DNA of 64,000 nt from the NCBI GenBank assembly GCA_023384575.1, contig JAHDVP010000002.1:9479-73478 (forward strand), in the 5' to 3' direction. The notes beneath the pieces were generated by a model. It did no database searches. It was not told the DNA's origin and was given only the letters and a program-made list of their open reading frames with translations. The stretch comes from Acidobacteriota bacterium. GTDB taxonomy: Bacteria > Acidobacteriota > Vicinamibacteria > Vicinamibacterales > JAFNAJ01. Positions within the stretch are counted from its first letter, which is position 1; each line of letters begins with the position of its first letter. Position numbers and translations under genes: made by a program. Shown one piece after another: positions 16,419-26,385 of this stretch.

Positions 16419-18368
16419 TCACCCCAGTTCGGGGCGACCGCGGAACTGGTCGAGCGCTTCCGGGTTGGCCAGCGCCTCGAGATTGCGGACCTCGCGTCCG
16501 TGAATCACGTCGCGCACGGCGAGTTCCACGATCTTCCCGCTGCGGGTGCGCGGGATGTCCGTCACGGCGACAACCCGCTCGGGCACGTGGCGCGGCGTGG
16601 TGTTCTGTCGGATGTGCCGCCTGATGCGATCGACGAGCGCCGCATCGAGCGTGACGCCGTCGCGCAGCCGCACGAAGAGCACCACCCGCTCGTCGCCGGC
16701 GATCTGCTGGCCGACGACGAGGCTCTCGACGACCTCGTCGAGCTGCTCGACCTGGCGGTAGATCTCGGCGGTGCCGATTCGCACGCCGCCAGGGTTCAGC
16801 ACCGCGTCCGACCGGCCGTAGATGATCACGCCGTCGTGATCGGTCAGCTCCGCGTAGTCGCCGTGACACCACACGCCGGGGAAGCGTGAAAAGTACGCGT
16901 CGCGGTACTTGCGGCCGTCGGCGTCGTTCCAGAAGCCGAGCGGCATCGAGGGGAACGGCGCCGTGCACACCAGCTCGCCCTTGCGTCCGCGCACGGAGCG
17001 CCCGGACTCGTCGAAGACCTCGACCTGCATGCCGAGGCCACGTCGTTGAATCTCGCCCCGAAAGACCGGCCCGGTGGGATCGCCGAGCACGAAGCAGCTC
17101 ACGATGTCGGTGCCGCCGGAGATCGACGCGAGGTGCACGTCGGCCTTGATCCGACGGTACACGAAGTCGAAACTCTCGGGCGCGAGCGGCGACCCCGTCG
17201 ACGTGATCGTGCGCAGCGAGTCGAGCCGGTGGCTCTCGCCGGGCGCGAGCCCCGCCTTCTCGACCGAGGCGATGAACTTCGCCGACGTGCCGAACAGCGT
17301 CATGCCCTCCTCGTCGGCGAGGTCGAACAGCACACGCCCGTCGGGGTGGAAGGGCGACCCGTCGTAGAGCAGGAGCGCGGCCTCCGACGCGAGCGCCGAG
17401 GCCAGCCAGTTCCACATCATCCAGCCGCACGTGGTGAAGTAGAAGACGCGGTCGCCCGGGTGGATGTCGCAGTGGAGCTGATGTTCCTTGAGGTGCTGCA
17501 GCAGCGTGCCTCCCGCCCCGTGCACGATGCACTTGGGCACGCCGGTCGTACCCGACGAATAGAGGATGTACAGCGGGTGATCGAAAGGGAACGGCTCGAA
17601 CTCGATCTGCGCGGGCCGCACGCCCGCCCGGAGCTCGGGCCACGCCGCCGCACCGGGCAGCGGCGGCGCCTCTCCGCGACCGGCCAGCGGAAAGACGACA
17701 ACCCGTTCGACGGCCGGCAGCCTGGCCACGACCTCGGCGACCTTACCGAGCGTGTCGTGCACTCGGCCGTGATACGTGTAGCCGTCGGTGCACAGCAGCA
17801 CGCGCGGCGCGATCTGGCCGAAGCGATCGACGACGCCCTGCACGCCGAAGTCGGGCGAGCACGACGACCAGGCCGCACCGACGGCCGCGGTGGCCAGCAT
17901 GCCCACGATGGCCGCCGGCATGTTGGGCAGGTAGGCGCCGACACGATCGCCCGGCCCGATGCCCCACTCGCGGAACACCTGGACGAGGCGCGAGACCTCG
18001 TCGTACAGCTCCGCGCGCGTCCACGCCTCCCGGGCTCCCCCTTCGGGGCGGAACACGAGGGCGAGCCGGTCGTCGGCCTCCCGCAGCAGGTTTTCGGCGA
18101 AGTTGAGCCGCGCATCGGGGAAGAACCGGGCGCCCGGCATTCGGTGGGCATCGATGACCGCGACGTCACCCTTCGCCGCGGCGACGACACCACAGAAGTC
18201 CCAGATGGCCGACCAGAACGCTCCGGGCTCGTCGAGCGAGAACCGGTAGAGGTCGTCGTACGTCGCCAGGTCGCGACCCGCACACGAGGTCGCGTGTCTC
18301 GCAAACGCCGTCAGCCTCGCCGCTGCCACCCGGCCGGGCGACGGACGCCAGAGGGGCGCGGTCGTCAT
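16419..18368 (-). CDS. Acetoacetate-CoA ligase (acetoacetyl-CoA synthetase)
   Basis: 649 residues, the normal size for this ANL-superfamily subgroup. It activates acetoacetate to acetoacetyl-CoA with ATP and links ketone bodies or polyhydroxybutyrate breakdown to central metabolism. The N-terminal region ([22 protein letters not shown] and [11 protein letters not shown]) is typical of the acetyl/acetoacetyl-CoA synthetase branch. The AMP-binding loop [15 protein letters not shown] is at about residues 265-280. The motif [11 protein letters not shown], where acetyl-CoA synthetases have a YWQTE-type motif, points to acetoacetate. The C-terminal [11 protein letters not shown] carries the catalytic lysine. 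A TATAAT only 8 bases upstream of the ATG implies a leaderless mRNA. Confidence 0.93.
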   Translation of the reverse strand: MTTAPLWRPSPGRVAAARLTAFARHATSCAGRDLATYDDLYRFSLDEPGAFWSAIWDFCGVVAAAKGDVAVIDAHRMPGARFFPDARLNFAENLLREADDRLALVFRPEGGAREAWTRAELYDEVSRLVQVFREWGIGPGDRVGAYLPNMPAAIVGMLATAAVGAAWSSCSPDFGVQGVVDRFGQIAPRVLLCTDGYTYHGRVHDTLGKVAEVVARLPAVERVVVFPLAGRGEAPPLPGAAAWPELRAGVRPAQIEFEPFPFDHPLYILYSSGTTGVPKCIVHGAGGTLLQHLKEHQLHCDIHPGDRVFYFTTCGWMMWNWLASALASEAALLLYDGSPFHPDGRVLFDLADEEGMTLFGTSAKFIASVEKAGLAPGESHRLDSLRTITSTGSPLAPESFDFVYRRIKADVHLASISGGTDIVSCFVLGDPTGPVFRGEIQRRGLGMQVEVFDESGRSVRGRKGELVCTAPFPSMPLGFWNDADGRKYRDAYFSRFPGVWCHGDYAELTDHDGVIIYGRSDAVLNPGGVRIGTAEIYRQVEQLDEVVESLVVGQQIAGDERVVLFVRLRDGVTLDAALVDRIRRHIRQNTTPRHVPERVVAVTDIPRTRSGKIVELAVRDVIHGREVRNLEALANPEALDQFRGRPELG

Positions 18369-18376
18369 GGGCTGCG

Positions 18377-18382
18377 ATTATA
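18377..18382 (-). promoter_or_regulatory. -10 element (TATAAT) of the acetoacetyl-CoA synthetase gene
   Basis: A perfect TATAAT on the minus strand lies 8 bases before the start codon at 18368. The divergent S9 peptidase gene has its own TAACAT at 18423-18428. Confidence 0.55.
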
Positions 18383-18422
18383 CGGCCCCCCGTCGACGGG
18401 TGGCCGGCCCCGTCCCCAGCGT

Positions 18423-18428
18423 GTAACA
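18423..18428 (+). promoter_or_regulatory. -10 element (TAACAT) of the S9 peptidase gene
   Basis: TAACAT is followed by a GCGGAGG ribosome site (18435-18441) and the GTG start at 18447. This is an ordinary short leader, unlike the leaderless arrangement of the divergent gene. Confidence 0.4.
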
Positions 18429-18446
18429 TTCCCCGCGGAGGCTGCC

Positions 18447-20519
18447 GTGATCCGCAGACACCCGATCGCTCTCGCTCTCACTTTCTGCCTCGTCGTCGCC
18501 ACGACCACCCTCGCCCAGCAGCGCCGCGCCCCGACCATCGATGACCTCATCGACCTGCCGCGCCTCGAGTCGCCCGAGATCTCCCCAGACGGCTCCCGCG
18601 TGCTCTACGTGAAACGCGAGATCAAGGAATGGAAGGACAACAAGCGCGTGTCGTCGATCTGGATGGTGAATGCCGACGGCACGGACGCCTTTCAGTTCCT
18701 CGCGCACGAGCGCGATCGGTCGCCCCGCTGGTCGCCCGATGGCCGGCACATCGCATTTCTCGGCGCGCGCGAGGCCAGAAGCGAGGGGGGCGAGCGCGGC
18801 GAGGGCCCGACGTCGCAGATCTACCTGATCCGCGCCGACGGCGGTGAGGCAAGCGCGCTCACCCAGCACCAGGGTGACATCCGCTCCTTCCGCTGGGCGG
18901 CCGACTCCTCGCGGATCTTCTTCGTTTCGGCCGATGCCAAGACCGACGCGGAGAAGGCGGCCGAGAAGGCGGGAGACGACGCGATCTTCGTCGACGAGGG
19001 CCCGAACGGCCAGGAGCGGGGCCGGTGGACCGGTCTCTGGGAGATCTCCCTCGCCGAACGGCAGGAGCGGCGGATTACCTCGGAACGACTGCTGCTGCGC
19101 GACCTGTTTCCCTCGCCCGACGGCCGCGAGGTCGCCGTGATCTACCGCCGCGAGAACACCCGCAACGGCGAGTACCTCTCGGAGGTCGCCGTCGTCGACG
19201 TCGCCGGCGGTACGCTGCGCGACCTGACGAAGAACGAGGCGCCCGAGCGGTCCGTGCGCTGGTCGCCCGATGGTCGATGGGTGTCGTATCTGGCGCCGGA
19301 TTCGAAGGGGTGGGAGCTGGCCGAGTCGAAGGTCTGGGTGGTCGCCGCCGCCGGCGGCGAGCCGCGCCTCGTATCGAGCGCGATCTCGGGGAGCCTCGAC
19401 GACCTGACCTGGACCGATGCGTCGACCTTGATCGTGAGCGGCGGCGAGCGTGGACGCCGCACCAGCTGGCGTCTCGCGGCCGACGGCAGCCGCGCCGACC
19501 GCATCGCGCCCGAGGCGATCGGCCTCTCGGTCGAGTCGGTCGCGTCCGACGGCCGTCGCGCAGCCGCGCTCACCGGGTCGCCGACCGAGCCGCAGGGCCT
19601 CGCGGTCGTCGACCTTCCAGCCAACCGGATCCAGCCGCTCGCGAGCGCCAACGTCCCCGCCCCCGAGTTCGAGCTGGCACAGTGGCGCGTCGTCTCCTGG
19701 AAGAGCCACGACGGCCTCGACGTCGACGGCATCCTGTGGCTCCCCGCCTCGTACGCGCCCGGGACGCGGCTGCCGCTCGTCGTGAGCATCCACGGCGGAC
19801 CCGCGGGAGTGTGGTGGCAGTCGTTCCGAGGGATCAACCACCTGTACGCCTCGCTCGGCTGGGCCGTCCTCGAGCCGAACGTGCGCGGCAGCACGACCTA
19901 CGGCGACCAGTTCCTCCGCGGCAACATGCGCGATATCGGCGGAGGCGATTACCAGGACGTGATGACGGGCGTCGACGCCCTGATCGCCCAGGGACTCGCC
20001 GACCCCAATCGGCTGGCCGTGCGCGGCTGGAGCTATGGCGGCATTCTCGGCGGGTGGGCCGTGACGCAGACGACGCGGTTCAAGGCCGCGTCGCTCGGCG
20101 CGATGGTCGCCGACTGGCCATCCGAGTACGCCATGGGCTTCAACTACGACATCGCGCGCTGGTACATCGGGGGCACACCGTGGACCAACCCCGAGGGCTA
20201 CCGGCAGAAGTCGGCCTACACCCACATCGCCAGCGTCACGACGCCGACGCTGCTGCTGCACGGCGAGGCCGACACGACCTGCACGATCGGCCAGAGCATG
20301 ATCTTCTACCAGGGATTGAAGGACCGGGACGTGACGACGCGCTTCATCCGCTTCCCGCGCGAACCGCACGGCTTCCGCGAACCGCACCACGAGCGCATTC
20401 GCGACACGGAGGAGATCGCCTGGCTCATGCGTCACACGCTCGGCGTGGAGTGGACGGCGCCGGAGCGCCCTGGCGCGACGAAGGAGGAGGCGAAGCCGAC
20501 GCCGACGCAGGTGCAGTAG
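18447..20519 (+). CDS. Secreted S9 family prolyl oligopeptidase-type peptidase
   Basis: 690 residues. The signal peptide (MIRRHPIALALTFCLVVATTTLA) is followed by a beta-propeller of WD40-like PD40 repeats (RSPRWSPDGRHIAFLG, RSVRWSPDGRWVSYLA) and a C-terminal alpha/beta hydrolase. The catalytic triad is Ser529 (GWSYGG), Asp609 (HGEADTTC) and His641 (REPHGF). Such dipeptidyl or acylaminoacyl peptidases degrade oligopeptides in the periplasm. The GTG start was chosen for its ribosome site GCGGAGG 5 bases upstream and because the signal peptide begins exactly there. Confidence 0.93.
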   Translation: MIRRHPIALALTFCLVVATTTLAQQRRAPTIDDLIDLPRLESPEISPDGSRVLYVKREIKEWKDNKRVSSIWMVNADGTDAFQFLAHERDRSPRWSPDGRHIAFLGAREARSEGGERGEGPTSQIYLIRADGGEASALTQHQGDIRSFRWAADSSRIFFVSADAKTDAEKAAEKAGDDAIFVDEGPNGQERGRWTGLWEISLAERQERRITSERLLLRDLFPSPDGREVAVIYRRENTRNGEYLSEVAVVDVAGGTLRDLTKNEAPERSVRWSPDGRWVSYLAPDSKGWELAESKVWVVAAAGGEPRLVSSAISGSLDDLTWTDASTLIVSGGERGRRTSWRLAADGSRADRIAPEAIGLSVESVASDGRRAAALTGSPTEPQGLAVVDLPANRIQPLASANVPAPEFELAQWRVVSWKSHDGLDVDGILWLPASYAPGTRLPLVVSIHGGPAGVWWQSFRGINHLYASLGWAVLEPNVRGSTTYGDQFLRGNMRDIGGGDYQDVMTGVDALIAQGLADPNRLAVRGWSYGGILGGWAVTQTTRFKAASLGAMVADWPSEYAMGFNYDIARWYIGGTPWTNPEGYRQKSAYTHIASVTTPTLLLHGEADTTCTIGQSMIFYQGLKDRDVTTRFIRFPREPHGFREPHHERIRDTEEIAWLMRHTLGVEWTAPERPGATKEEAKPTPTQVQ

Positions 20520-20535
20520 GGCCCGTCCGCTCATC

Positions 20536-20558
20536 GGGCCTGAGGCCCCGGCGCTACG
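20536..20558. repeat. Dispersed palindromic repeat copy at the end of tyrA
   Basis: An inverted repeat GGGCC-TGA-GGCCC is followed by CCGGCGCTACG. The minus-strand reading CGTAGCGCCGGGGC is identical over 14 bases to a second copy at 58169-58195, and its TAG is the stop codon of tyrA. It lies between convergent genes. Confidence 0.55.
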
Positions 20559-21465
20559 TGTCGGAGCGGTGCGTCTCGCGCGTGAGTGAGTCGCGCCAGC
20601 GCGCGGCAGTGTCGAAGAGCGCCGCGACGGCCTCTGGCGTCGCGAGCGAACGCCTGACGTCGGTGAGCACCGCGATGTACGCGTCGAGGGCCTCGCCGAT
20701 CTCGTCCGCATTGGTGCGGCAGATGTCGGTCCACACCGAGGCGGGGCTCGACGCGAGGCGCGTCGTGTCGACGAGCCCACGCCCGGCGAGGGCCAGCCCG
20801 TCCTCGCCGACGGCGTCGCCGACGACCCCCATGAGCGCGCTGGCCGCGAGTTGCGGCAGGTGGCTCAACCGCGCCAGGACCGCATCGTGCTCGGCGGCCG
20901 TCATCAATCGCGGTCTCGCGCCGAGGCCCGACACGAACCCCACCAGCCGCTCGACGCTTGCCCCCTGCTGGTCGCCGGCAGGCGTCAGGATCCACGGCCG
21001 GCCCGCGAACATCTCCGGCGAGCCATGGTCGATTCCCGAACGAGCCGCGCCGGCGAGCGGGTGTCCGCCGACGAACGCGAGCCGCGCGGGCAGCCGCCCG
21101 GCCGCCTCGACGATGGTCCGCTTGGTACTGCCGACGTCGGTCACGATCGCCTCACGCGAGACGACGTCACCGAGCGCCGCAAGGCAGCTCACGTTCTCTT
21201 CGACCGGCGCCGCGAGCACGATCAGGTCGGCGTCGCTCACCATGCCGAGGTCGTCGGCCCCGACGTCGACCGCGTGGAGCGCCATCGCGCGCTCGAGGAC
21301 GTCGTTGCGGTCGACACCGATGACGAGGCTGCGCGGCCAGCGCTGCCGGACGGCGCGCGCGATTGAGCCCCCGATGAGCCCCAGCCCGACGACGGCGACC
21401 TTCTCGAAAACCGGCGGGTCGCCTTCGCGGCCTGACGCCGGCTGAATCACGGGCAGCGACGTCAC
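20554..21465 (-). CDS. tyrA: Prephenate dehydrogenase
   Basis: 303 residues. It oxidises prephenate to 4-hydroxyphenylpyruvate, the committed step to tyrosine. The N-terminal NAD-binding motif is VGLGLIGGSIA, and GGHPLAGAARSGIDH corresponds to the substrate-binding region of the family. A helical dimerisation domain follows with LSHLPQLAASALM. No C-terminal ACT domain is present. I chose the GTG at 21465 because it overlaps the aroF TGA as GTGA; a GTG three codons earlier is possible. It is the last gene of the aromatic supra-operon, and its stop lies inside a dispersed repeat. Confidence 0.94.
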   Translation of the reverse strand: MTSLPVIQPASGREGDPPVFEKVAVVGLGLIGGSIARAVRQRWPRSLVIGVDRNDVLERAMALHAVDVGADDLGMVSDADLIVLAAPVEENVSCLAALGDVVSREAIVTDVGSTKRTIVEAAGRLPARLAFVGGHPLAGAARSGIDHGSPEMFAGRPWILTPAGDQQGASVERLVGFVSGLGARPRLMTAAEHDAVLARLSHLPQLAASALMGVVGDAVGEDGLALAGRGLVDTTRLASSPASVWTDICRTNADEIGEALDAYIAVLTDVRRSLATPEAVAALFDTAARWRDSLTRETHRSDT

Positions 21466-22511
21466 CCGCCCCACCCGCGCCTCGCCACCGGCTCGAGGCA
21501 GATGCTGCGGCCGATCGCGGGGGCGATGATCCGCAGTTCGGCCATCAGGCGCTCGAATTGTCCAGGGAACATCGACTGGGCGCCATCGCTCAGCGCGTGA
21601 TCGGGATCGTTGTGCACCTCGATGAGCAGTCCATCGGCGCCGGCCGCCACCGCCGCGCGGGCCATGGCCGCGACCTTGTCGCGACGGCCGGTGCCATGGC
21701 TCGGATCGACGAACACCGGCAGGTGACTGAGCTTCTTCACCACGGGGATCGCCGAGATGTCGAGCGTATTGCGGGTGTAGCTCTCGAACGTCCGGATGCC
21801 GCGCTCACACAGGATGACCGCGGTGTTGCCGCCGGCGAGCACGTACTCCGCCGACAGCAACCACTCCTCGATCGTCGCCGAGATGCCGCGCTTGAGGAGC
21901 ACCGGCTTGCGTACCTTCCCGAGTTCGCGCAGCAGCGTGTAGTTCTGCATGTTGCGCGCCCCGACCTGGTAGATGTCGACGTAGCCGTCCATCAGCTCGA
22001 TCTGACTCACGTCCATCACCTCGGACACCAGTTGCAGGGAGTGCGCGTCGGCGCCCCGCCGCAGGAGGCGCAGGCCCTCCTCCCCGAGACCCTGGAAGCT
22101 GTAGGGCGAGCTGCGCGGCTTGAACGCGCCGCCCCGGAACACCTTCCCGCCTCCCCGCTTGACCGCCGCCGCCGAGGCCAGCACCTGCTCCTCGTTTTCC
22201 GCCGAGCAGGGCCCGGCCATCACGATCACCTCGTCACCACCAATCCGCACGTCACCGACGGTGATGACCGTGTCGTCCGGCCGGAACGTCCGGCTCGCCA
22301 GCTTGTAGGGCTCGGTGATGCGCAACACCTCGTGCACGCCATCGAGCACCTCGATCAGCCGGGGGTCGCCTTTCCTGCTCCCCCCGACCGCGCCGATCAC
22401 CGTCCGCAGCGCTCCGGTCGACCGGTGCACGTCGAAGCCCATCTCCACGAGGTGCGCCACGACGCGCTGAATCTGATCTTCGGACGCCCGCTCCTCCATC
22501 ACGACCACCAT
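21462..22511 (-). CDS. aroF: 3-deoxy-7-phosphoheptulonate synthase (DAHP synthase)
   Basis: 349 residues. It condenses phosphoenolpyruvate and erythrose 4-phosphate, the entry step of the shikimate pathway. The first 70 residues form a small ferredoxin-like regulatory domain (EERASEDQIQRVVAHLVEMG). It is followed by the barrel with VMAGPCSAEN, GGAFKPRSSPYSFQGLG, KRGISATIEEWLL and DPSHGTGRR. This is the Thermotoga-type class I-beta enzyme, whose extra domain normally mediates Tyr/Phe feedback inhibition. It sits after chorismate mutase (44-base gap with a strong hairpin) and overlaps tyrA. Confidence 0.96.
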   Translation of the reverse strand: MVVVMEERASEDQIQRVVAHLVEMGFDVHRSTGALRTVIGAVGGSRKGDPRLIEVLDGVHEVLRITEPYKLASRTFRPDDTVITVGDVRIGGDEVIVMAGPCSAENEEQVLASAAAVKRGGGKVFRGGAFKPRSSPYSFQGLGEEGLRLLRRGADAHSLQLVSEVMDVSQIELMDGYVDIYQVGARNMQNYTLLRELGKVRKPVLLKRGISATIEEWLLSAEYVLAGGNTAVILCERGIRTFESYTRNTLDISAIPVVKKLSHLPVFVDPSHGTGRRDKVAAMARAAVAAGADGLLIEVHNDPDHALSDGAQSMFPGQFERLMAELRIIAPAIGRSICLEPVARRGWGG

Positions 22512-22529
22512 AGTCAGGTCCTCCGCTGC

Positions 22530-22554
22530 CCTCTCGTCCCACCGGGACGAGAGG
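22530..22554 (-). other. Strong intercistronic hairpin between chorismate mutase and aroF
   Basis: A perfect 11-bp inverted repeat (CCTCTCGTCCC and GGGACGAGAGG) with a 3-base loop, at the only long gap inside the operon. No T-run follows on the minus strand, so it is more likely an RNA-processing or stability element than a terminator. Confidence 0.6.
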
Positions 22555-22555
22555 C

Positions 22556-22861
22556 TCAGTCGTTCGCGTCGGGCCGGGCCGCCCGATGGCCCTCCCGCTC
22601 CTTGGCCTCGCGTTCGAGCCGACGCGCTTCATCGATGATACGTTCGAACAGCCGCACGATCGCATCGTCGGTCAGCGGCCCACGATTGATGCCCCGCACG
22701 TGCGCGAGCACCGCGCGCTCTCGGTCGGGCTGGTAGATCGCCAGGCCGAGCGCGTCCTTCAGCTCGCCAATGCGTAACGCGCACCCGGCGCGCTCGTTGA
22801 GCATCACGACGATCCGCTCGTCGATGTCGTCGATCTGCTGGCGCAGGTCGTCGAGCGTCAT
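22556..22861 (-). CDS. Chorismate mutase (AroQ class)
   Basis: 101 residues, all helical. It converts chorismate to prephenate, feeding tyrosine and phenylalanine synthesis. The sequence DLRQQIDDIDERIVVMLNERAGCALRIGELK has the conserved arginine/lysine pattern of AroQ, followed by YQPDRERAVLAHV and a C-terminal helix. It is a stand-alone mutase without a prephenate dehydratase or dehydrogenase fusion. The ATG overlaps the trpA stop as ATGA. Its presence downstream of trpA places a chorismate branch-point competitor in the same transcript as tryptophan genes. Prephenate dehydratase is not in this window. Confidence 0.93.
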   Translation of the reverse strand: MTLDDLRQQIDDIDERIVVMLNERAGCALRIGELKDALGLAIYQPDRERAVLAHVRGINRGPLTDDAIVRLFERIIDEARRLEREAKEREGHRAARPDAND

Positions 22862-23667
22862 CGCGCATCCTCTCCCGGCAGGCCGCGTGACCCCTTGAGC
22901 CACCGGACGTAGGCTTCGACGCGCGCGGGGGCGTCGGCGCCCGCCTCGACGATCTGCTCGACGAGCGCGCTGCCCACGACCGCGGCGTCGGCCCAGCGCC
23001 CGACCTCGGCGACGTGCGCCGGCGTCGACAGGCCGAAACCGAGCGCAATCGGCAGCGACGTCTGGCGCCTGATGCGCTCGGCCAGCGCGCGCGCCCCGTC
23101 GGCCACCTCCTGCCTCGCCCCCGTGACCCCCAGTCTCGAGATCGCGTAGAGGAACCCCCGCCCCAACCGGGCCGCCTCGGCGATCCTCGCCTCGGACGTC
23201 GTCGGGCTCACCAGGAACACCAGGTCGAGGCCGACGGCATCGAGCGTCGCACGCAACGGCTCGCTCTCCTCGAGCGGCAGGTCGAGGACGAGCACGCCGT
23301 CGACCCCCGCCGACGACGCGTCGCGGGCGAACCGGTCGACGCCGTATCGCAGAATGGGGTTCGCATAGCTGAAGACCACGATCGGCGCACGGACGCGCGA
23401 TCGCACGCCGGCGATCATGGCGACCGTCGTCCCGAGGGTCGCGCCGGCGGCAAGGGCCCGCTCGGAAGCCCGCTGAATCACGGGACCGTCGGCGAGGGGA
23501 TCGGAGAAGGGCACTCCGACCTCGAGCACGTCGGCGCCCCCGCGGTCGAGCGCCTCGAGGATGCGGGCCGAACACGCCAGGTCGGGGTCGCCGGCCGTCA
23601 CGTACGTGACGAGCCCGGTCCGGCCACGCTGGCGAAGCGCCTCGAAGGTCGGCTGCAACCGTGACAT
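22858..23667 (-). CDS. trpA: Tryptophan synthase alpha chain
   Basis: 269 residues. It cleaves indole-3-glycerol phosphate to indole and glyceraldehyde 3-phosphate and channels indole to TrpB. The TIM barrel has LVTYVTAGDPD near the N-terminus, the catalytic Glu in LEVGVPFSDPLADGPVIQ, the second catalytic Asp in GVDGVLVLDLPLEE, and the phosphate-binding LGFGLSTP. Both termini overlap neighbours as ATGA: the trpB stop upstream and the chorismate mutase start downstream. Length is standard. Confidence 0.97.
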   Translation of the reverse strand: MSRLQPTFEALRQRGRTGLVTYVTAGDPDLACSARILEALDRGGADVLEVGVPFSDPLADGPVIQRASERALAAGATLGTTVAMIAGVRSRVRAPIVVFSYANPILRYGVDRFARDASSAGVDGVLVLDLPLEESEPLRATLDAVGLDLVFLVSPTTSEARIAEAARLGRGFLYAISRLGVTGARQEVADGARALAERIRRQTSLPIALGFGLSTPAHVAEVGRWADAAVVGSALVEQIVEAGADAPARVEAYVRWLKGSRGLPGEDAR

Positions 23668-24905
23668 CAGCGTGCGTCCTCCTCGAGCGTCCGGGCGCGC
23701 TCGACGGCCTCGACGTCCTTGTCGCCGCGGCCCGACAGGTTGACCACGACGAGGCCCGCAGGGCCCACCTGGCGGGCCAGTTCCGGCAGGTGGGCCAGCG
23801 CGTGAGCCGATTCGAGCGCCGGCAGCAGGCCCTCGAGTCGTCCGAGGTCCCGGAACGCCCGCAGGGCCGCGCGGTCGTCGACGTGAACGTACTCCGCGCG
23901 CCCGGTGTCGTGCAGCCAGGCGTGTTCGGGACCGACGGCCGCGTAGTCGAGCCCCGCCGAGATCGAGTGCGTGAGGAGGATGTTGCCCGCGTCGTCCTGC
24001 AGGACGTAGGTTCGGGTGCCCTGGAGCACGCCCGGCGACCCGCCCGCGAAGCGCGCGGCGTGGCGGCCGGCGAGGATGGCGTCCCCCCCAGCCTCGACAC
24101 CGACGAGCCGAACGCCCGCGTCGTCGACGAACGCGTCGAAGAGGCCGAGCGCGTTGCTGCCCCCGCCGACCGACGCCAGCACGGCATCGGGCAGCCGGCC
24201 GTACCGATCGAGGCACTGGGCCCTGGCCTCCTGGCCGATCACCGACTGGAACTCGCGGACCATCAGCGGGTAGGGATGCGGGCCGAGCACCGACCCGAGC
24301 AGATAGTGCGTGTCGTGCACGTTGGCCACCCAGTCGCGCATCGCCTCGTTGATGGCGTCCTTGAGCGTCCGGCTTCCCGCGTCGACACCGCGCACGGTCG
24401 CGCCGAGCAGCCGCATCCTGAAGACGTTGAGCGCCTGACGGGCCATGTCGTCGGTGCCCATGTAGACCTCGCAGGCGAGGCCGAGCAGGGCGCAGACGGT
24501 GGCGGTCGCGACCCCGTGCTGACCGGCGCCCGTCTCGGCCACGACACGCCGCTTCCCCATGCGGGTGGCGAGCAGCGCCTGACCGAGCGCGTTGTTGATC
24601 TTGTGCGCACCCGTGTGGGCCAGATCCTCTCTCTTGAGCAGGACCGTGGCCCCGACCGCCTCGGACAGGCGGCGGGCCAGGTACAGGGGCGTCGGTCGGC
24701 CGACGTAGTCGTGCAGCAACCGGTGCAACGCGTCGACGAACGCAGGGTCGTGCCTCACCGCGAGGTAGGCCGCCTCGAGGTCGGCTACCGGGGCCACCAG
24801 CGTTTCGGGCACGTACCGGCCGCCGAACGCCCCGAAGTACCCACGCGCGTCTGGGTCACGCCGGCCGAAGACCGGACCCGCCTGCGCCGTCACCGCCCTG
24901 CTCAT
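23667..24905 (-). CDS. trpB: Tryptophan synthase beta chain
   Basis: 412 residues. A PLP enzyme that condenses indole with serine. Visible hallmarks are [14 protein letters not shown], the PLP lysine in [13 protein letters not shown], the loop [14 protein letters not shown], and the PLP-phosphate-binding [10 protein letters not shown]. The ATG at 24905 overlaps the trpF stop as ATGA. A longer in-frame reading upstream has no homology and was rejected. Normal TrpB1-type length and partner arrangement directly before trpA. Confidence 0.97.
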   Translation of the reverse strand: MSRAVTAQAGPVFGRRDPDARGYFGAFGGRYVPETLVAPVADLEAAYLAVRHDPAFVDALHRLLHDYVGRPTPLYLARRLSEAVGATVLLKREDLAHTGAHKINNALGQALLATRMGKRRVVAETGAGQHGVATATVCALLGLACEVYMGTDDMARQALNVFRMRLLGATVRGVDAGSRTLKDAINEAMRDWVANVHDTHYLLGSVLGPHPYPLMVREFQSVIGQEARAQCLDRYGRLPDAVLASVGGGSNALGLFDAFVDDAGVRLVGVEAGGDAILAGRHAARFAGGSPGVLQGTRTYVLQDDAGNILLTHSISAGLDYAAVGPEHAWLHDTGRAEYVHVDDRAALRAFRDLGRLEGLLPALESAHALAHLPELARQVGPAGLVVVNLSGRGDKDVEAVERARTLEEDAR

Positions 24906-25573
24906 TCCTGGTTCCCTTCGATCGGCCCGCGCGGCCACGCGTCCGCGGCGCGAGCGACGGCTTCGAAGAACGCCTCGAGCTTCGCGGCGTCCTTCACGCC
25001 CGGCGCCGACTCGACGCCGGAAGACACGTCGACGCCGTACGGCCTGACCGTGGCGACGGCCTCGCCGACATTCTGCGGGGTCAAGCCGCCCGCGAGGAAG
25101 ATTCGCCGGAGACGAGCCAGGCGGGCCGCGGCCGCCCAGTCGGCCCGACGCCCCGTCCCGCCGCGGCGATCCCGGTCGTAGGCGTCGACCAGCAGGACGA
25201 CATCGTCCGGCCACACGCCAGCCGACGCTTCCCCGGCATGAAGGTCACCGGCCACGGCCCTGATGATCGGCCAGGACAGGCCCGCGAAGGCCTCCGGCGT
25301 CTCGTCGCCGTGGAGTTGCACGGCGCCGAGGCCCACCAGACGACAGATGGCCTCGACCCGTTCGCGCGCCTCGTTGACGAAGACTCCGACCGGGACGACG
25401 CCAGGCGGCAGCGCTTCGACGACCTCGCGCGCCGTGTCGGGTGAGACGCCCCGCGGACTCGACGCCCAGAACACGAAGCCCACCGCCGACGCGCCGAGGT
25501 CGGCCGCGCGCCGGGCGTCGTCGCGATTGGTGATCCCGCACACCTTGACGCGCACGCCGGTCGTCGGCCTCAT
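24902..25573 (-). CDS. trpF: Phosphoribosylanthranilate isomerase
   Basis: 223 residues. It catalyses the Amadori rearrangement of phosphoribosylanthranilate. The N-terminal [12 protein letters not shown] carries the catalytic cysteine, [14 protein letters not shown] and VQLHGDE are family signatures, and [15 protein letters not shown] with [16 protein letters not shown] form the phosphate site and the catalytic aspartate region. It is coupled by ATGA overlaps to trpC and trpB. Confidence 0.96.
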   Translation of the reverse strand: MRPTTGVRVKVCGITNRDDARRAADLGASAVGFVFWASSPRGVSPDTAREVVEALPPGVVPVGVFVNEARERVEAICRLVGLGAVQLHGDETPEAFAGLSWPIIRAVAGDLHAGEASAGVWPDDVVLLVDAYDRDRRGGTGRRADWAAAARLARLRRIFLAGGLTPQNVGEAVATVRPYGVDVSSGVESAPGVKDAAKLEAFFEAVARAADAWPRGPIEGNQE

Positions 25574-26385
25574 CGCTCCTCCGGCGCGAGCAGCGCGGCC
25601 AACGCCGCCCCTGGATCGGCCTCGGACACCAGACGCTCGCCCACGAGGAACGCGTCGAAGCCGGCGCGCGCCAGCGAGGCGAGATCGGCGGCCGTCCTCA
25701 GCCCGCTCTCGGCGACCGCGACGACCGAGTCTGGGACGCCGTCGACGAGCCGGTGCGAGGTGTCGACGTCGACCGCGAGCGTCCGGAGGCTCCGGTTGTT
25801 GACGCCCACGAGGGTCGCGCCGGCCGCCAGCGCCCGGTCGAGCTCGACTCGGTCGTGCACCTCGACGAGCGCGGCGAGCCCTTCGTCACCGGCCAGCGCG
25901 AGCAGATGGCGAAGCGCCTCGTCGTCGAGGGCGGCCACGATCAGAAGGAGCGCGTCGGCGCCCGCCGCTCGGGCCTCGACGACCTGGTAGGCCTCGACGA
26001 CGAAGTCCTTCCGCAGGACCGGGATGCCGACGGCTTCCCGCACCCGTTCGAGGTGCGAGAGCGCGCCGTCGAAAAACGCCGGCTCGGTGAGCACGGAGAT
26101 GGCGGCGGCCCCTGCGCGCTCGTAAGATCGGGCGATCGCGACGGGATCGTAGTCGCGCCGCAGGATGCCGCGCGACGGCGACCGCCGCTTGCACTCGGCG
26201 ATGACGTTGACGACGCCCGGACGCGAGAGCCGACGCTCGAAGAGGGCTCGCCGCGGGGCCCGCCGCGCGGCCGCCACACGGAGGCGATCGAGCGGGCACG
26301 CGGCCCGGCGGTCGCGTACCGCCCGTCTCGTCGCCGCGACGATCGCCTCGAGCAGATCGGGTGACGCCGGGGTGACCGTCGTCAT
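25570..26385 (-). CDS. trpC: Indole-3-glycerol phosphate synthase
   Basis: 271 residues. It closes the indole ring. The motif VIAECKRRSPSRGIL carries the catalytic lysine and the phosphate-binding part, ISVLTEPAFFDG and PVLRKDFVVEAYQV carry further active-site residues, and VGVNNRSLRTLAVDVDTS is typical. It is a single-function enzyme, not fused to trpF. ATGA overlaps join it to trpD and trpF. Confidence 0.97.
   Translation of the reverse strand: MTTVTPASPDLLEAIVAATRRAVRDRRAACPLDRLRVAAARRAPRRALFERRLSRPGVVNVIAECKRRSPSRGILRRDYDPVAIARSYERAGAAAISVLTEPAFFDGALSHLERVREAVGIPVLRKDFVVEAYQVVEARAAGADALLLIVAALDDEALRHLLALAGDEGLAALVEVHDRVELDRALAAGATLVGVNNRSLRTLAVDVDTSHRLVDGVPDSVVAVAESGLRTAADLASLARAGFDAFLVGERLVSEADPGAALAALLAPEER

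Noticed and set aside
17046..18446. N-terminal extension of the S9 peptidase by about 470 codons
   Set aside because: The in-frame extension runs antisense through the acetoacetyl-CoA synthetase gene, and a signal peptide with a ribosome site marks the true start at 18447.
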